NCBI RefSeq assembly: GCF_014596915.1
Contig: NZ_JACVWU010000004.1
Coordinates: 62,001 to 126,000 of the forward strand
Source: Streptomyces sp. TRM68416
Lineage (GTDB): Bacteria > Actinomycetota > Actinomycetes > Streptomycetales > Streptomycetaceae
DNA: 64,000 bases
Reading direction: 5' to 3'
Numbering within the stretch: position 1 is the stretch's first letter; each line of letters opens with the position of its first letter. Both the position numbers and the translations under genes were made by a program. The notes beneath the pieces are model-generated. The model searched no databases. It saw only the letters and a program-made list of their open reading frames with translations, and was not told the DNA's origin. Positions 41,426-49,086 of the stretch are shown here, piece after piece.

Positions 41426-43211
41426 CCCATCTGCATCACGAGCCGTCTTCATCGGTGCCGGCAGCTACGAGACGCTTGACGACTTACCAGCCGCGGAGCG
41501 TAGCGCCCAGGCCCTCGCCACACTCTTCACTCAACCACATACCTGGGCCCTGCCAGCCGACCATTGTCGGGTAGTGATCAATCCTCAGACCCCTCGTCAA
41601 CTGTCTAAACCCGTGGCCGATGCGGCGCAGGACGCTACAGACGCGCTGATTGTCTACTACGTGGGTCACGGACTCATCGAGTCGCGTACCGGCCAACTGT
41701 GCCTCGCGGTGGGTGACAGCGATCGAGCATCGGTGCACGACACAGCGGCGCCATTCGAATGGATTCGGCGCTCGATCGAGCACAGCCCCGCAGTTCGCAA
41801 GATCATCATCGTTGACTGCTGTTACAGCGCCCGGGCCTTCGGTGTGCAGGCTGCCGAGGTTGTCCTGGAGGTGGAGGGCACCTATCTGCTAGCTGCGTCC
41901 GCCGAGAATTCGGTTGCTCTCGCCCCTCCCGGAGAGCAGTACACGGCGTTCACGGGAGAACTGATCAGGCTCATAGACGATGGGGTCCTCGATGGTGGTG
42001 AATTCCTCGACCTGGACACGATCTACAGGAAGCTACGCCTAGAACTCAGCATCAAGGCCAGGCCGGAGCCGCATAGGCTGTGCCGCAACCACCTCGGCGG
42101 TGTTGCCTTCGTGCGCAACACAGCCTACGAGCCTCCGTCGGCACCGCGGTCCGACTGGAGGTCATGGAGCGCCGCCCAGCCAGCCGGTGGGGCCGCGGCG
42201 GGACCCACTGAGTCTGAGCCCTACGTCCGTCTCGCGAGTCTTCGCAGCCTGCTTGACCAACTGATCCAGCAGGTCTCACCTACGCACAGCCTCGCTGACA
42301 CGCTTCAGGCCATCACCGATGGAGTGGTGGCGGGCTTGGGCTATGAGTTGGTAGCCCTCAACCTAGTCCGGCCGGACGGAGACTTGGTCGTCGCAGCTTT
42401 GGCTGGCAACGCCGCGGCAGAAGCTCTAATGACGGGCAGGGTCGGTTCCCGGGCCGCATGGGAGCGCCGCCTTTCCATGGGGGAAGCGTGGGGGACGTTG
42501 CGGTTCATCCCGCACACGGAAGGGTGGGTGCTCGACAGCGACGACGTGCCTCAGTGGAAATCTGAAGGGCCCGAACCACAACACAGCAATGGATGGCACC
42601 CTGATGACCGCCTGTTCGCTCCCATGTACTCCGCTGGTGGCAAGGATTTCGGAGACCTCGTCGGTGTTATATCGGTGGACCAGCCGCCCAACGGTCGTCG
42701 CCCGGGTGCATGGGGGCGCGAGGCGCTGCAGGTGTACGCAGCTCACGCCGCGGTTGCGATCAGTAACGCCCGGCTGAGAGCGAACATGCAGCGTGCGCTT
42801 GTCCGCCTCGAACGGGAGCAGCAAGCGCTGCGCGCGAGCGAGGAGTCCTTCCGGCAGGCCTTTGAATACGCGCCGTCAGGCATGGCGATCGCAGAAATGG
42901 GCGGTGATCAGCACGGAAGGATTCTGCGTACGAATGATGCACTGTGCCGGATGCTGGGAAGACCTGCTGCCGACATGCGCCGGTACTCCTTTTCTGACCT
43001 AGTCCATCCCGAGGACGTCGGCACCCTCCTGCGCACGTCCGCCGAAGGTGGCAGAGCGGAGGTGAGGCTTTGCCGCAGGGACCGCACGTATGTGCTGGTG
43101 TCGATGCGCAACAGCGTCGTCGCTGACAGTGCTTCCGGACCGCGGTTCCTACTGGTGCATATCCAAGACCTAGAGGGACCCTCAACGCGCCCTGTCAGTG
43201 ACCAGCACTGA
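41409..43211 (+). CDS. Caspase-like protease with GAF and PAS sensor domains
   Basis: 600 residues. Residues 1-240 are a caspase/peptidase C14 domain: RAVFIGAGSYETLDDLPAAERSA, ALIVYYVGHGLIE (catalytic H87), KIIIVDCCYSARAF (D-C-C, nucleophile C138) and YLLAASAEN. Residues about 270-460 are GAF-like (LDQLIQQVSPTHSLADTLQAITDGVVAGLGYELVALNLV...GVISVDQP...VYAAHAAVAISNARL). A coiled linker (VRLEREQQALRASEESF) joins a PAS domain (480-595: AFEYAPSGMAIAEMGGDQHGRILRTNDALCRMLG, VHPEDV). The sensory domains imply ligand- or redox-triggered proteolysis leading to dormancy or death. A PAS domain C-terminal to a caspase is unusual. Confidence 0.88.
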   Translation: MTTPPDPSASRAVFIGAGSYETLDDLPAAERSAQALATLFTQPHTWALPADHCRVVINPQTPRQLSKPVADAAQDATDALIVYYVGHGLIESRTGQLCLAVGDSDRASVHDTAAPFEWIRRSIEHSPAVRKIIIVDCCYSARAFGVQAAEVVLEVEGTYLLAASAENSVALAPPGEQYTAFTGELIRLIDDGVLDGGEFLDLDTIYRKLRLELSIKARPEPHRLCRNHLGGVAFVRNTAYEPPSAPRSDWRSWSAAQPAGGAAAGPTESEPYVRLASLRSLLDQLIQQVSPTHSLADTLQAITDGVVAGLGYELVALNLVRPDGDLVVAALAGNAAAEALMTGRVGSRAAWERRLSMGEAWGTLRFIPHTEGWVLDSDDVPQWKSEGPEPQHSNGWHPDDRLFAPMYSAGGKDFGDLVGVISVDQPPNGRRPGAWGREALQVYAAHAAVAISNARLRANMQRALVRLEREQQALRASEESFRQAFEYAPSGMAIAEMGGDQHGRILRTNDALCRMLGRPAADMRRYSFSDLVHPEDVGTLLRTSAEGGRAEVRLCRRDRTYVLVSMRNSVVADSASGPRFLLVHIQDLEGPSTRPVSDQH

Positions 43212-43325
43212 TGCGAGCTGACTGATAGGGCGCGGACACAGACTCTGAAGGTGTGTGTCACACCCAAACGTAGGGCTTGAAGTGGTGTGCGCAGGCAGGG
43301 AGTTCCATGCCTTGGCGGTGGGCTA

Positions 43326-44135
43326 GGGTCTGTTGTGAAAGTGCTGGTCACAGCCACTCGTTGATGGCTGCGACCAGCATGGTCGCTTCGTAGCGGACGG
43401 CGAGTTTGTCGTACCGAGTGGCCACGGCCCGATGGCGCTTGAGTCGGTTGATCCCGCATTCGACCGCGTGCCGCTGCTTGTAGTCGTCCTTGTCGAACTT
43501 CGGCGGCCGTCCGCCGCGCGAGCCGCGCTTGAGGCGGTTGCGGACCCGGTCCGCCGGAACCGGGATGGTGGCTTTGATCCCGCGTCTGCGCAGGTAGGAG
43601 CGGTTGCTGCGGGAGTCGTACGCCTTGTCGGCCCGGACCCGGTCCGGACACCTGCGGGGCCTGCCGAGCCCCAGCCTCGGCACTCGGATGGCTTCCAGGA
43701 CCGGCACGACGAAGATCCCGCCGGGCGGCTCCTTCTGGAGGTCCCCTTTTTTGCCGCTCCGGCGGCGTGCTGGTGGGCCCGGCAGACGGTGGAGTCGACG
43801 TTGACCTCCCAGGTAATCAGGCCCTTCGCGTCCGCCTCGGCCTGGAGCTGCGTGAGGATCCGCGCCCAGGTGCCATCCCGCTGCCAGCGCCGGAACAGGT
43901 CATAGACCCGGTCCCACGACCCATACCGTTCGGGCACGTCCCGCCACGGAGCACCGGTCCGGGTCCGCCACCGTATGCCGTCTATCAGCTGCCGCCGCGT
44001 CCACACCTGCGGCCGGCCCGGCTTGATGCCCGTCGGCAGCAGAGGCTCAAGCCGGGCCCACTGGCCGTTCGTCAGATCCCCACGTCCCACAGGACGTGAT
44101 CATCACCGAACAAGATCCACTTTCGCAACGGACCC
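43326..44135. mobile_element. IS5-family insertion sequence
   Basis: Imperfect 18-bp terminal repeats: left GGGTCTGTTGTGAAAGTG (43326-43343); right, read inward, GGGTCCGTTGCGAAAGTG (44118-44135). CTAG at both outer edges (43323-43326 and 44135-44138) may be the target duplication, partly overlapping the repeat ends. Length is about 810 bp, with one transposase spanning nearly all of it. Inserted between the caspase gene and tRNA-Gly inside the island. Confidence 0.82.
43348..44090 (-). CDS. IS5-family transposase made by -1 ribosomal frameshifting
   Basis: The first frame starts at GTG 44090: [52 protein letters not shown], then [21 protein letters not shown] (first catalytic Asp). At AAAAAAG (43747-43753) a -1 slip enters the second frame, which continues [49 protein letters not shown] (second Asp) and [22 protein letters not shown] (Glu), ending at 43348. 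The slippery heptamer and intact DDE residues indicate a functional programmed frameshift, as in other IS5-group elements. Confidence 0.85.
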
Positions 44136-44346
44136 TAGTGGCTAGGCCAATCATCGCTTTGCGTAAGCGACTTCAAGCAGTTGGCAGCAGCGAGTGGCGC
44201 AGGTCACAGAAATGCGTCTCGCCATTCGGGATGACTGCGCGTCACGTCTGCCGCCTCTGCCTCTTGAGGCCCTCTTGTGTGCCGCATTGCCTCGACTTAG
44301 GGCACACGGAGGGCACGCGACCCTCGAATTGGTCTAGACAACAAAC

Positions 44347-44373
44347 AAACCCCATGCTAATGGCCTAGGGTTT
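44347..44373 (-). terminator. Terminator downstream of tRNA-Gly
   Basis: AAACCC and GGGTTT arms around a 15-nt loop, 6 bp past the CCA end of the tRNA. It corresponds in position to the hairpins in the other att copies, showing that the duplicated att unit includes the terminator. Confidence 0.6.
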
Positions 44374-44378
44374 CATTC

Positions 44379-44452
44379 TGGAGCGGGTGACGAGAATCGA
44401 ACTCGCGCTCTCAGCTTGGGAAGCTGATGTTCTACCATTAAACTACACCCGC
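44379..44452 (-). tRNA. tRNA-Gly (anticodon CCC), insertion site of the island
   Basis: The cloverleaf is complete on the minus strand: acceptor GCGGGTG (5' end at 44452) pairs with CACCCGC, followed by discriminator T and encoded CCA (44379-44381). The D arm lies in TAGTTTAATGGTAGAAC. The anticodon arm TCAGC-TTCCCAA-GCTGA gives anticodon CCC. The T arm contains GAGTTCGATTCTC. Its 3' half is the sequence repeated at 23.1, 33.6 and 34.7 kb, so it is the attB of the inserted elements, all of which lie on its 3' side. Confidence 0.95.
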
Positions 44453-44723
44453 GTAAGACGCCGACCGAGTCGGTGTCGAATGCTCGCTCACTCTACCTCA
44501 TGGCAGACCCCCGGCGCTCAGGCCGCGGGGTCTGACTGGTTTTCAGGGGCGGGATGCGGCTGCGGGGCGCCGGAGTTGGGGCGTACGGTGGGGGCCTTGG
44601 AGAGGGGTCGGGCGGGGTCGGAGTGCCGCCTGGAGGGCCGTCCCTTCCATCCCGTAATGTGGCTTTTGTCGTCAGGTAAGCAGCAGCCAGGCGAGGCTCT
44701 TGGGGAAGGGACTCTAGGACTTG

Positions 44724-44882
44724 ATGGAGCGCACCGTCGTCCGTTGTGCCGATGGGCACGTGTTCAGCACCGCTTCGTTCCCGATGCAGCAGGCCGACCG
44801 GCTCGGCCCCGGCCGGCTCGTGCGGTGTCCGCGATGTGCCCGGCTCCGCAGCGCGGTGCCGGTCGCCATGCAGAAGCGGTAG
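44724..44882 (+). CDS. Small conserved Cys-motif protein
   Basis: 52 residues: MERTVVRCADGHVFSTASFP, then PGRLVRCPRCARLRSAVPV. C8 plus H12, and C-P-R-C, would form a small zinc knuckle. Start ATG 44724, upstream of dcd in the same direction (103-bp gap). It resembles a small protein I associate with Streptomyces chromosomes; function unknown. Confidence 0.65.
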   Translation: MERTVVRCADGHVFSTASFPMQQADRLGPGRLVRCPRCARLRSAVPVAMQKR

Positions 44883-44985
44883 CGGGGCAGCAGGGCAGCA
44901 AGACAGCACGTCAGCAGTACAGCGGTAGCGAAGGCGCGCGGCTTCCGATTGTGGTCGGTCCGCGCGCCTTGCGTATCCTCGGGGC

Positions 44986-45561
44986 GTGCTTCTCTCAGAC
45001 AAGGACATCCGGGCCGAGATCGACGCCGGGCGGGTGCGGATCGATCCCTACGACGAATCCATGGTGCAGCCGTCCAGCATCGACGTGCGGCTGGACCGGT
45101 ACTTCCGGGTGTTCGAGAACCACCGGTACCCGCACATCGACCCGTCGATCGAGCAGGCCGACCTGACGCGGCTGGTGGAGCCGGAGGGCGACGAGCCCTT
45201 CATCCTCCACCCCGGTGAGTTCGTCCTCGCCTCGACGTACGAGGTCATCTCCCTGCCCGACGATCTCGCCTCGCGCCTCGAGGGCAAGAGCTCGCTCGGG
45301 CGGCTCGGGCTTGTCACCCACTCCACCGCCGGGTTCATCGACCCCGGTTTCTCCGGGCACGTGACGCTGGAGCTCAGCAATCTCGCCACGCTGCCCATCA
45401 AGCTGTGGCCGGGCATGAAGATCGGGCAGCTGTGCATGTTCCGGCTCAGCTCGCCCGCCGAGTTCCCCTACGGCAGCGAGCGGTACGGCTCCCGGTACCA
45501 GGGGCAGCGCGGGCCCACCGCCTCCCGCTCCTTCCTCAACTTCCATCGGACCCAGGTGTGA
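44986..45561 (+). CDS. dcd: dCTP deaminase
   Basis: 191 residues from GTG 44986. Begins [55 protein letters not shown] holds the nucleotide-binding Ser/Arg, [19 protein letters not shown] the catalytic Glu region and GQLCMFRL...YGSRYQGQ the C-terminal lid. Converts dCTP to dUTP (or dUMP in bifunctional forms) for dTTP synthesis. Immediately followed by the phosphoribosyltransferase gene. Confidence 0.96.
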   Translation: MLLSDKDIRAEIDAGRVRIDPYDESMVQPSSIDVRLDRYFRVFENHRYPHIDPSIEQADLTRLVEPEGDEPFILHPGEFVLASTYEVISLPDDLASRLEGKSSLGRLGLVTHSTAGFIDPGFSGHVTLELSNLATLPIKLWPGMKIGQLCMFRLSSPAEFPYGSERYGSRYQGQRGPTASRSFLNFHRTQV

Positions 45562-45572
45562 GTGGCGCGGGC

Positions 45573-46082
45573 ATGAGTGACGTACGCGAGAACCTGACCT
45601 ACGAGCGGTTCGGCACCGCCGTCCGTGAGCTCGCCCAGACCATCGCCGACGACGGCTACGAGCCCGACATCGTGCTCTCCATCGCCCGCGGCGGGGTCTT
45701 CGTCGCCGGCGGGCTCGCCTACGCCCTCGACTGCAAGAACATCCACCTCGTGAACGTGGAGTTCTACACGGGCGTCGGCACCACCCTCGAAATGCCCGTC
45801 ATGCTCGCGCCCGTCCCCAACGCCATCGACTTCTCCGACAAGAAGGTCCTGATCACCGACGACGTCGCCGACACCGGCAAGACGCTCAAGCTGGTGCACG
45901 ACTTCTGCCTCGACCACGTCGCCGAGGTCCGCTCCGCCGTGATCTACGAGAAGTCGCACTCGCTGGTGAAGTGCGAGTACGTGTGGAAGCGCACCGATGA
46001 CTGGATCAACTTCCCGTGGAGCGTGCTGCCTCCGGTGAGCAAGTCGGGTGAGGCGCCCAAGGAGAACAAGGAAGCGCTCTGA
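45573..46082 (+). CDS. Phosphoribosyltransferase (PRT type I fold)
   Basis: 169 residues from ATG 45573; a GTG at 45558 overlapping the dcd stop is an alternative start. PDIVLSIARGGVFVAGGLAYAL precedes KKVLITDDVADTGKTLKLVHDF, the PRPP-binding motif (D-D-V-A-D-T-G-K-T). VWKRTDDWINFPWSV is typical of the xanthine/hypoxanthine-PRT-like group. Probably a purine salvage enzyme or regulator; base specificity not assigned. Confidence 0.9.
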   Translation: MSDVRENLTYERFGTAVRELAQTIADDGYEPDIVLSIARGGVFVAGGLAYALDCKNIHLVNVEFYTGVGTTLEMPVMLAPVPNAIDFSDKKVLITDDVADTGKTLKLVHDFCLDHVAEVRSAVIYEKSHSLVKCEYVWKRTDDWINFPWSVLPPVSKSGEAPKENKEAL

Positions 46083-46128
46083 GTCCCGCGCGCGTGTTCC
46101 AGAGGCCTCCGTACCGCCGGATCGGGTG

Positions 46129-46437
46129 ATGTCCCGGTCGGTGGGCGCGTACACCGCCGATCCCTGTCCCCGGTGCCTGGTCGAGCAGGTCCGGCCGGGG
46201 CGTCGGCTGTCCGCGGCCGGGCGTGATGCCGTCGGCTACCTGTGCGCGCGATGCGGGCATGCGTGGTCCCGCCCGGTCGAGGACGACCTGGAGGTGGACG
46301 ACGTCGTCAGGGCGGACCTCGACGACAGGACGCTCTACGGAACCGTTCGGCAGGTGGATGGGGAGCGGGTTCAGGTGCGGGGTACGGGTGGCGGGTCGTT
46401 GGTGTGGGTGGAGCGGTGGCGGGTCGTCCTCTACTGA
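46129..46437 (+). CDS. Small zinc-ribbon protein
   Basis: 102 residues from ATG 46129. DPCPRC...YLCARCGHAW forms a four-Cys zinc ribbon. The acidic remainder VEDDLEVDDVVRADLDDRTLYGTVRQVDGERVQVRGTGGGSLVWVERWRVV is a small beta domain. Unknown function. It follows the phosphoribosyltransferase by 46 bp and is read the same way. Confidence 0.65.
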   Translation: MSRSVGAYTADPCPRCLVEQVRPGRRLSAAGRDAVGYLCARCGHAWSRPVEDDLEVDDVVRADLDDRTLYGTVRQVDGERVQVRGTGGGSLVWVERWRVVLY

Positions 46438-46485
46438 AAGAAGGGGCTCCCGGTGCTGGAGGAAGGGTTCCCGGTACTGAAAGAA

Positions 46486-46514
46486 GGGGCTCCCGGCCGC
46501 GTGCCGGGAGCCCC
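46486..46514. terminator. Bidirectional terminator
   Basis: GGGGCTCCCGGC and GCCGGGAGCCCC form a perfect 12-bp stem with a 5-nt loop, followed by TTCT. It separates the plus-strand dcd group from the minus-strand Yip1 gene. Just upstream, CTGAAAGAAGGGGCTCCCGG occurs twice (46435-46454 and 46477-46496), so an extra copy of the left arm is present. Confidence 0.85.
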
Positions 46515-46549
46515 TTCTCGTAGGCCTTCTTGTCCGCCTCAAGCCGTCG

Positions 46550-47440
46550 TCAGAACGTGCCCAGCTTCAGGATGGACAGCAGGGCGATCAGTTGGATTGC
46601 CGAGGCGCCGAGGGCCTTCGGCCACGGGAGGTCGTGGGAGCGGCTGACCATCGTGGTCAGGAGGGCGCCCGCGGCGACCCAGGTGGCCCAGCCCAGGATC
46701 TGGACGAAGGAGGCGTCGCCGCCGAAGAACATCGCGACGACCAGGCGGGGCGCGTCGGTCAGGGACATGATCAGCATGGAGAGGCCGACCGTCGGCTGCC
46801 AGGCGCCGTTGCCGCCGAGCTGGCGGGCCAGGGTGTGGGTGACGACGCCCAGCACGAAGAACGACAGCACCATGGCGACGGCCGTGGTCAGCACGATCGG
46901 CACCGCGTTCGACAGGGTCGCGTTGATCGCGTCCTCGCGGGCCGCGTCGAAGCCGAAGACCGCGAGCAGGCCGTAGAGGAACGTCACGATCAGGGCCGGG
47001 CCCCACATCGTGTAGTCCCGCATCCGGAGGAAGGTCTGGGCGGGGGAGACGATGATCCCCTTCAGCAGTTCCTTCCAGTGCAGGCGGGGGCCCACCGGGG
47101 CGGCCGGGGCCGCGCCCGCCTGGTAGGTCTGGCCCTGGTTGTAGGGGTCGTCGTGGACGGAGAACGCCTGGGTGTGGCCAGGGTTGTTCGCCGCGTACGG
47201 GTCGTGCCCGCCGCCGCCCGGCCCCTGCGGGTACTGCTGCGCGCCGCCGTCACCGAAGTACTCCGGCTCGCCGTGACCGCCGTAGCCACCCCCGTGGCCG
47301 CCGCCCTGGCCGCCGTACGGCTGCTGCGGCGGCGGAGGGTAGCCGTACGACGGTGCCTGCTGCCCGTACGGAGGTTGTTGCGGTCGCGCTTGCGGGGCCC
47401 GGTTGTCCCGGCCGCCGCGTCCGATCCTGAATCCAGCCAC
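46550..47440 (-). CDS. Yip1 family membrane protein
   Basis: 296 residues from GTG 47440. The first 120 residues are a disordered Gly/Pro/Tyr/Gln-rich tail (PPYGQQAPSYGYPPPPQQPYGGQGG pattern). HWKELLKGIIVSPAQTFLRMRDYTMWGPALIVTFLYGLL opens the five-helix Yip1 domain, with AVPIVLTTAVAMVLSFFVLGVVTHTLARQLGG following. Bacterial Yip1 proteins are uncharacterised; a scaffold or trafficking-like role is speculative. Confidence 0.85.
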   Translation of the reverse strand: MAGFRIGRGGRDNRAPQARPQQPPYGQQAPSYGYPPPPQQPYGGQGGGHGGGYGGHGEPEYFGDGGAQQYPQGPGGGGHDPYAANNPGHTQAFSVHDDPYNQGQTYQAGAAPAAPVGPRLHWKELLKGIIVSPAQTFLRMRDYTMWGPALIVTFLYGLLAVFGFDAAREDAINATLSNAVPIVLTTAVAMVLSFFVLGVVTHTLARQLGGNGAWQPTVGLSMLIMSLTDAPRLVVAMFFGGDASFVQILGWATWVAAGALLTTMVSRSHDLPWPKALGASAIQLIALLSILKLGTF

Positions 47441-47576
47441 GTCTTCGAACGTACCTGGTCCCGGAGAGTGACGTGCCGGGCCCGGCGGTCCGGGCCCGGC
47501 TTTGCGGCCGAGCTGTGACATCCCCTAAGGGATTCCCAAGGGGGGATTGGGGGTTGGGCCAGGGGATACGGCCGTG

Positions 47577-49010
47577 TCAGCGCTGCATTTCCTGGCCCAG
47601 TCGGCCCGCCTTGGACACGCCCACCGACCCCGGACCGAAGACGACCGCGTTCGACGTGGTCACCCCGGACGCCGTACCGCGCAGCGAGGTGACGCTGCCG
47701 TCCGCTTCGTTCTCCCCGTCGGCGCCCACGGACAGGTCGGCCCTGCCGTCGCCGTTGAGGTCGGACAGGCGGACCGCCGAGCCGAAGCGGTCGGCGGTCT
47801 CGGCACCGCCGGGTACGCCGGAGGTGTTCTGGTTGATCGCCTGGGCGCCGGTGGACGCCAGACCGGACGCCGAGCCGCGCAGCACGGTGACGCTGCCCGC
47901 CAGCCGGATGCTGCCGAGGTCCTCGTAGATCGCGCCGACGGCCAGGTCCGCGTATCCGTCGCCGTTGACGTCGCCGAGGGAGAGCGAGTGGCCGAACCAG
48001 TCGGAGGGCTCGTCCGCGCCCGGCACTCCGGGGCTGTCCTGGGTGACGGTCTGGTGGGCGGAGGTACGGACGCCGTCGGCGCTGCCGAGCCAGAGGCTGA
48101 CCGAGCCGCCGTCGCCCTCGCGGACCGTGCCCGGGGAGGCCGAGGTGACCACGTCGGCGTAGCCGTCGCGGTTGACGTCGCCGACGGCCGCCAGCTCCCA
48201 GGCCTCGCTCCTGAGGAACGTCTGGAAGGCCAGGGTGGACGGCGAACCGAGGTACACCAGCGTGCCGTCGTCGTACCCGCCCGACTCCGGGTGGTACTGG
48301 CCGCTGATCACCAGGTCGGCCGTGCCGTCGCCGTCGACGTCCCCGGCGGCGAGGTTCTGGGCGCCGTAGATGCCGTTGCCGGCGTAGAGGTCGGTGGCGA
48401 GTTCGTAGCGGGACGCGGCGCCGGAGGTCTTGGAGAATCCGCCGCGGTGGATCCAGACGTCCTTGCCGGTGCTGCCGACGGCGAGGTCGGCGTCGCCGTC
48501 CCCGTCGAAGTCGGCGACGGCGAGGGACTGGCCGTACTCGTCGTGGGCCGAGCGTGCCGGGTCGGGGACGTTCTGGCCGCCGGACAGGCCGGACTTCGAG
48601 CCCCAGACGATGGTGGCCATGCCGCCGTCCTTGTCGCCGCTGACGTCCTCCTTCTCGACGCCGACGACGAGGTCGGCGTACCCGTCGTTGTTGAGGTCGC
48701 CCGAGGCCACGGCCCTGCCGAAGCGGTCGTCCTTCTCCGCGCTGCCGGGGATGCCGGCGGTGTTCTGGGTGAGGACGGTGCGCCGGGAGGCACTGATGCC
48801 GGACGCGGAGCCGTAGTTCACGACCACCGCGCCCGCGTAGGCGGCGCTGCCCACCTTCGCGTAGGGCGCGGTGGTCACCAGGTCGCGGTAGCCGTCGCCG
48901 TTGAAGTCGTCCGCGAGCCCCGACGGCGCGGCGGAGGCGGCGGTGGCGGGCAGGGCGGTGAGGAGGCCGGTGACGAGGGTGGCGGCCAGGACGAGCGTGC
49001 GCTTGCGCAA
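47577..49010 (-). CDS. Secreted FG-GAP beta-propeller protein (copy 1, TTG start)
   Basis: 477 residues from TTG 49010, the only start with a ribosome site (GGAG, seven bases upstream) in front of a clear signal peptide RKRTLVLAATLVTGLLTALPATA. Seven FG-GAP repeats carry Ca-binding loops such as DFNGDGYRD, DLNNDGYAD, DFDGDGDAD, DVDGDGTAD, DVNRDGYAD, DVNGDGYAD and DLNGDGRAD, alternating with NTAGIPG/NTSGVPG-type turns. An integrin-alpha-like extracellular propeller; binding partner unknown. Tandem paralogue at 49087-50559. Confidence 0.9.
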   Translation of the reverse strand: MRKRTLVLAATLVTGLLTALPATAASAAPSGLADDFNGDGYRDLVTTAPYAKVGSAAYAGAVVVNYGSASGISASRRTVLTQNTAGIPGSAEKDDRFGRAVASGDLNNDGYADLVVGVEKEDVSGDKDGGMATIVWGSKSGLSGGQNVPDPARSAHDEYGQSLAVADFDGDGDADLAVGSTGKDVWIHRGGFSKTSGAASRYELATDLYAGNGIYGAQNLAAGDVDGDGTADLVISGQYHPESGGYDDGTLVYLGSPSTLAFQTFLRSEAWELAAVGDVNRDGYADVVTSASPGTVREGDGGSVSLWLGSADGVRTSAHQTVTQDSPGVPGADEPSDWFGHSLSLGDVNGDGYADLAVGAIYEDLGSIRLAGSVTVLRGSASGLASTGAQAINQNTSGVPGGAETADRFGSAVRLSDLNGDGRADLSVGADGENEADGSVTSLRGTASGVTTSNAVVFGPGSVGVSKAGRLGQEMQR

Positions 49011-49086
49011 GACGGGGCTCCAGACGAAGGGGGACCGCCGGGCCCGTGGGTGCGGGCCCGGCGGCGTACGGCGGTGCTGCGGCTGG

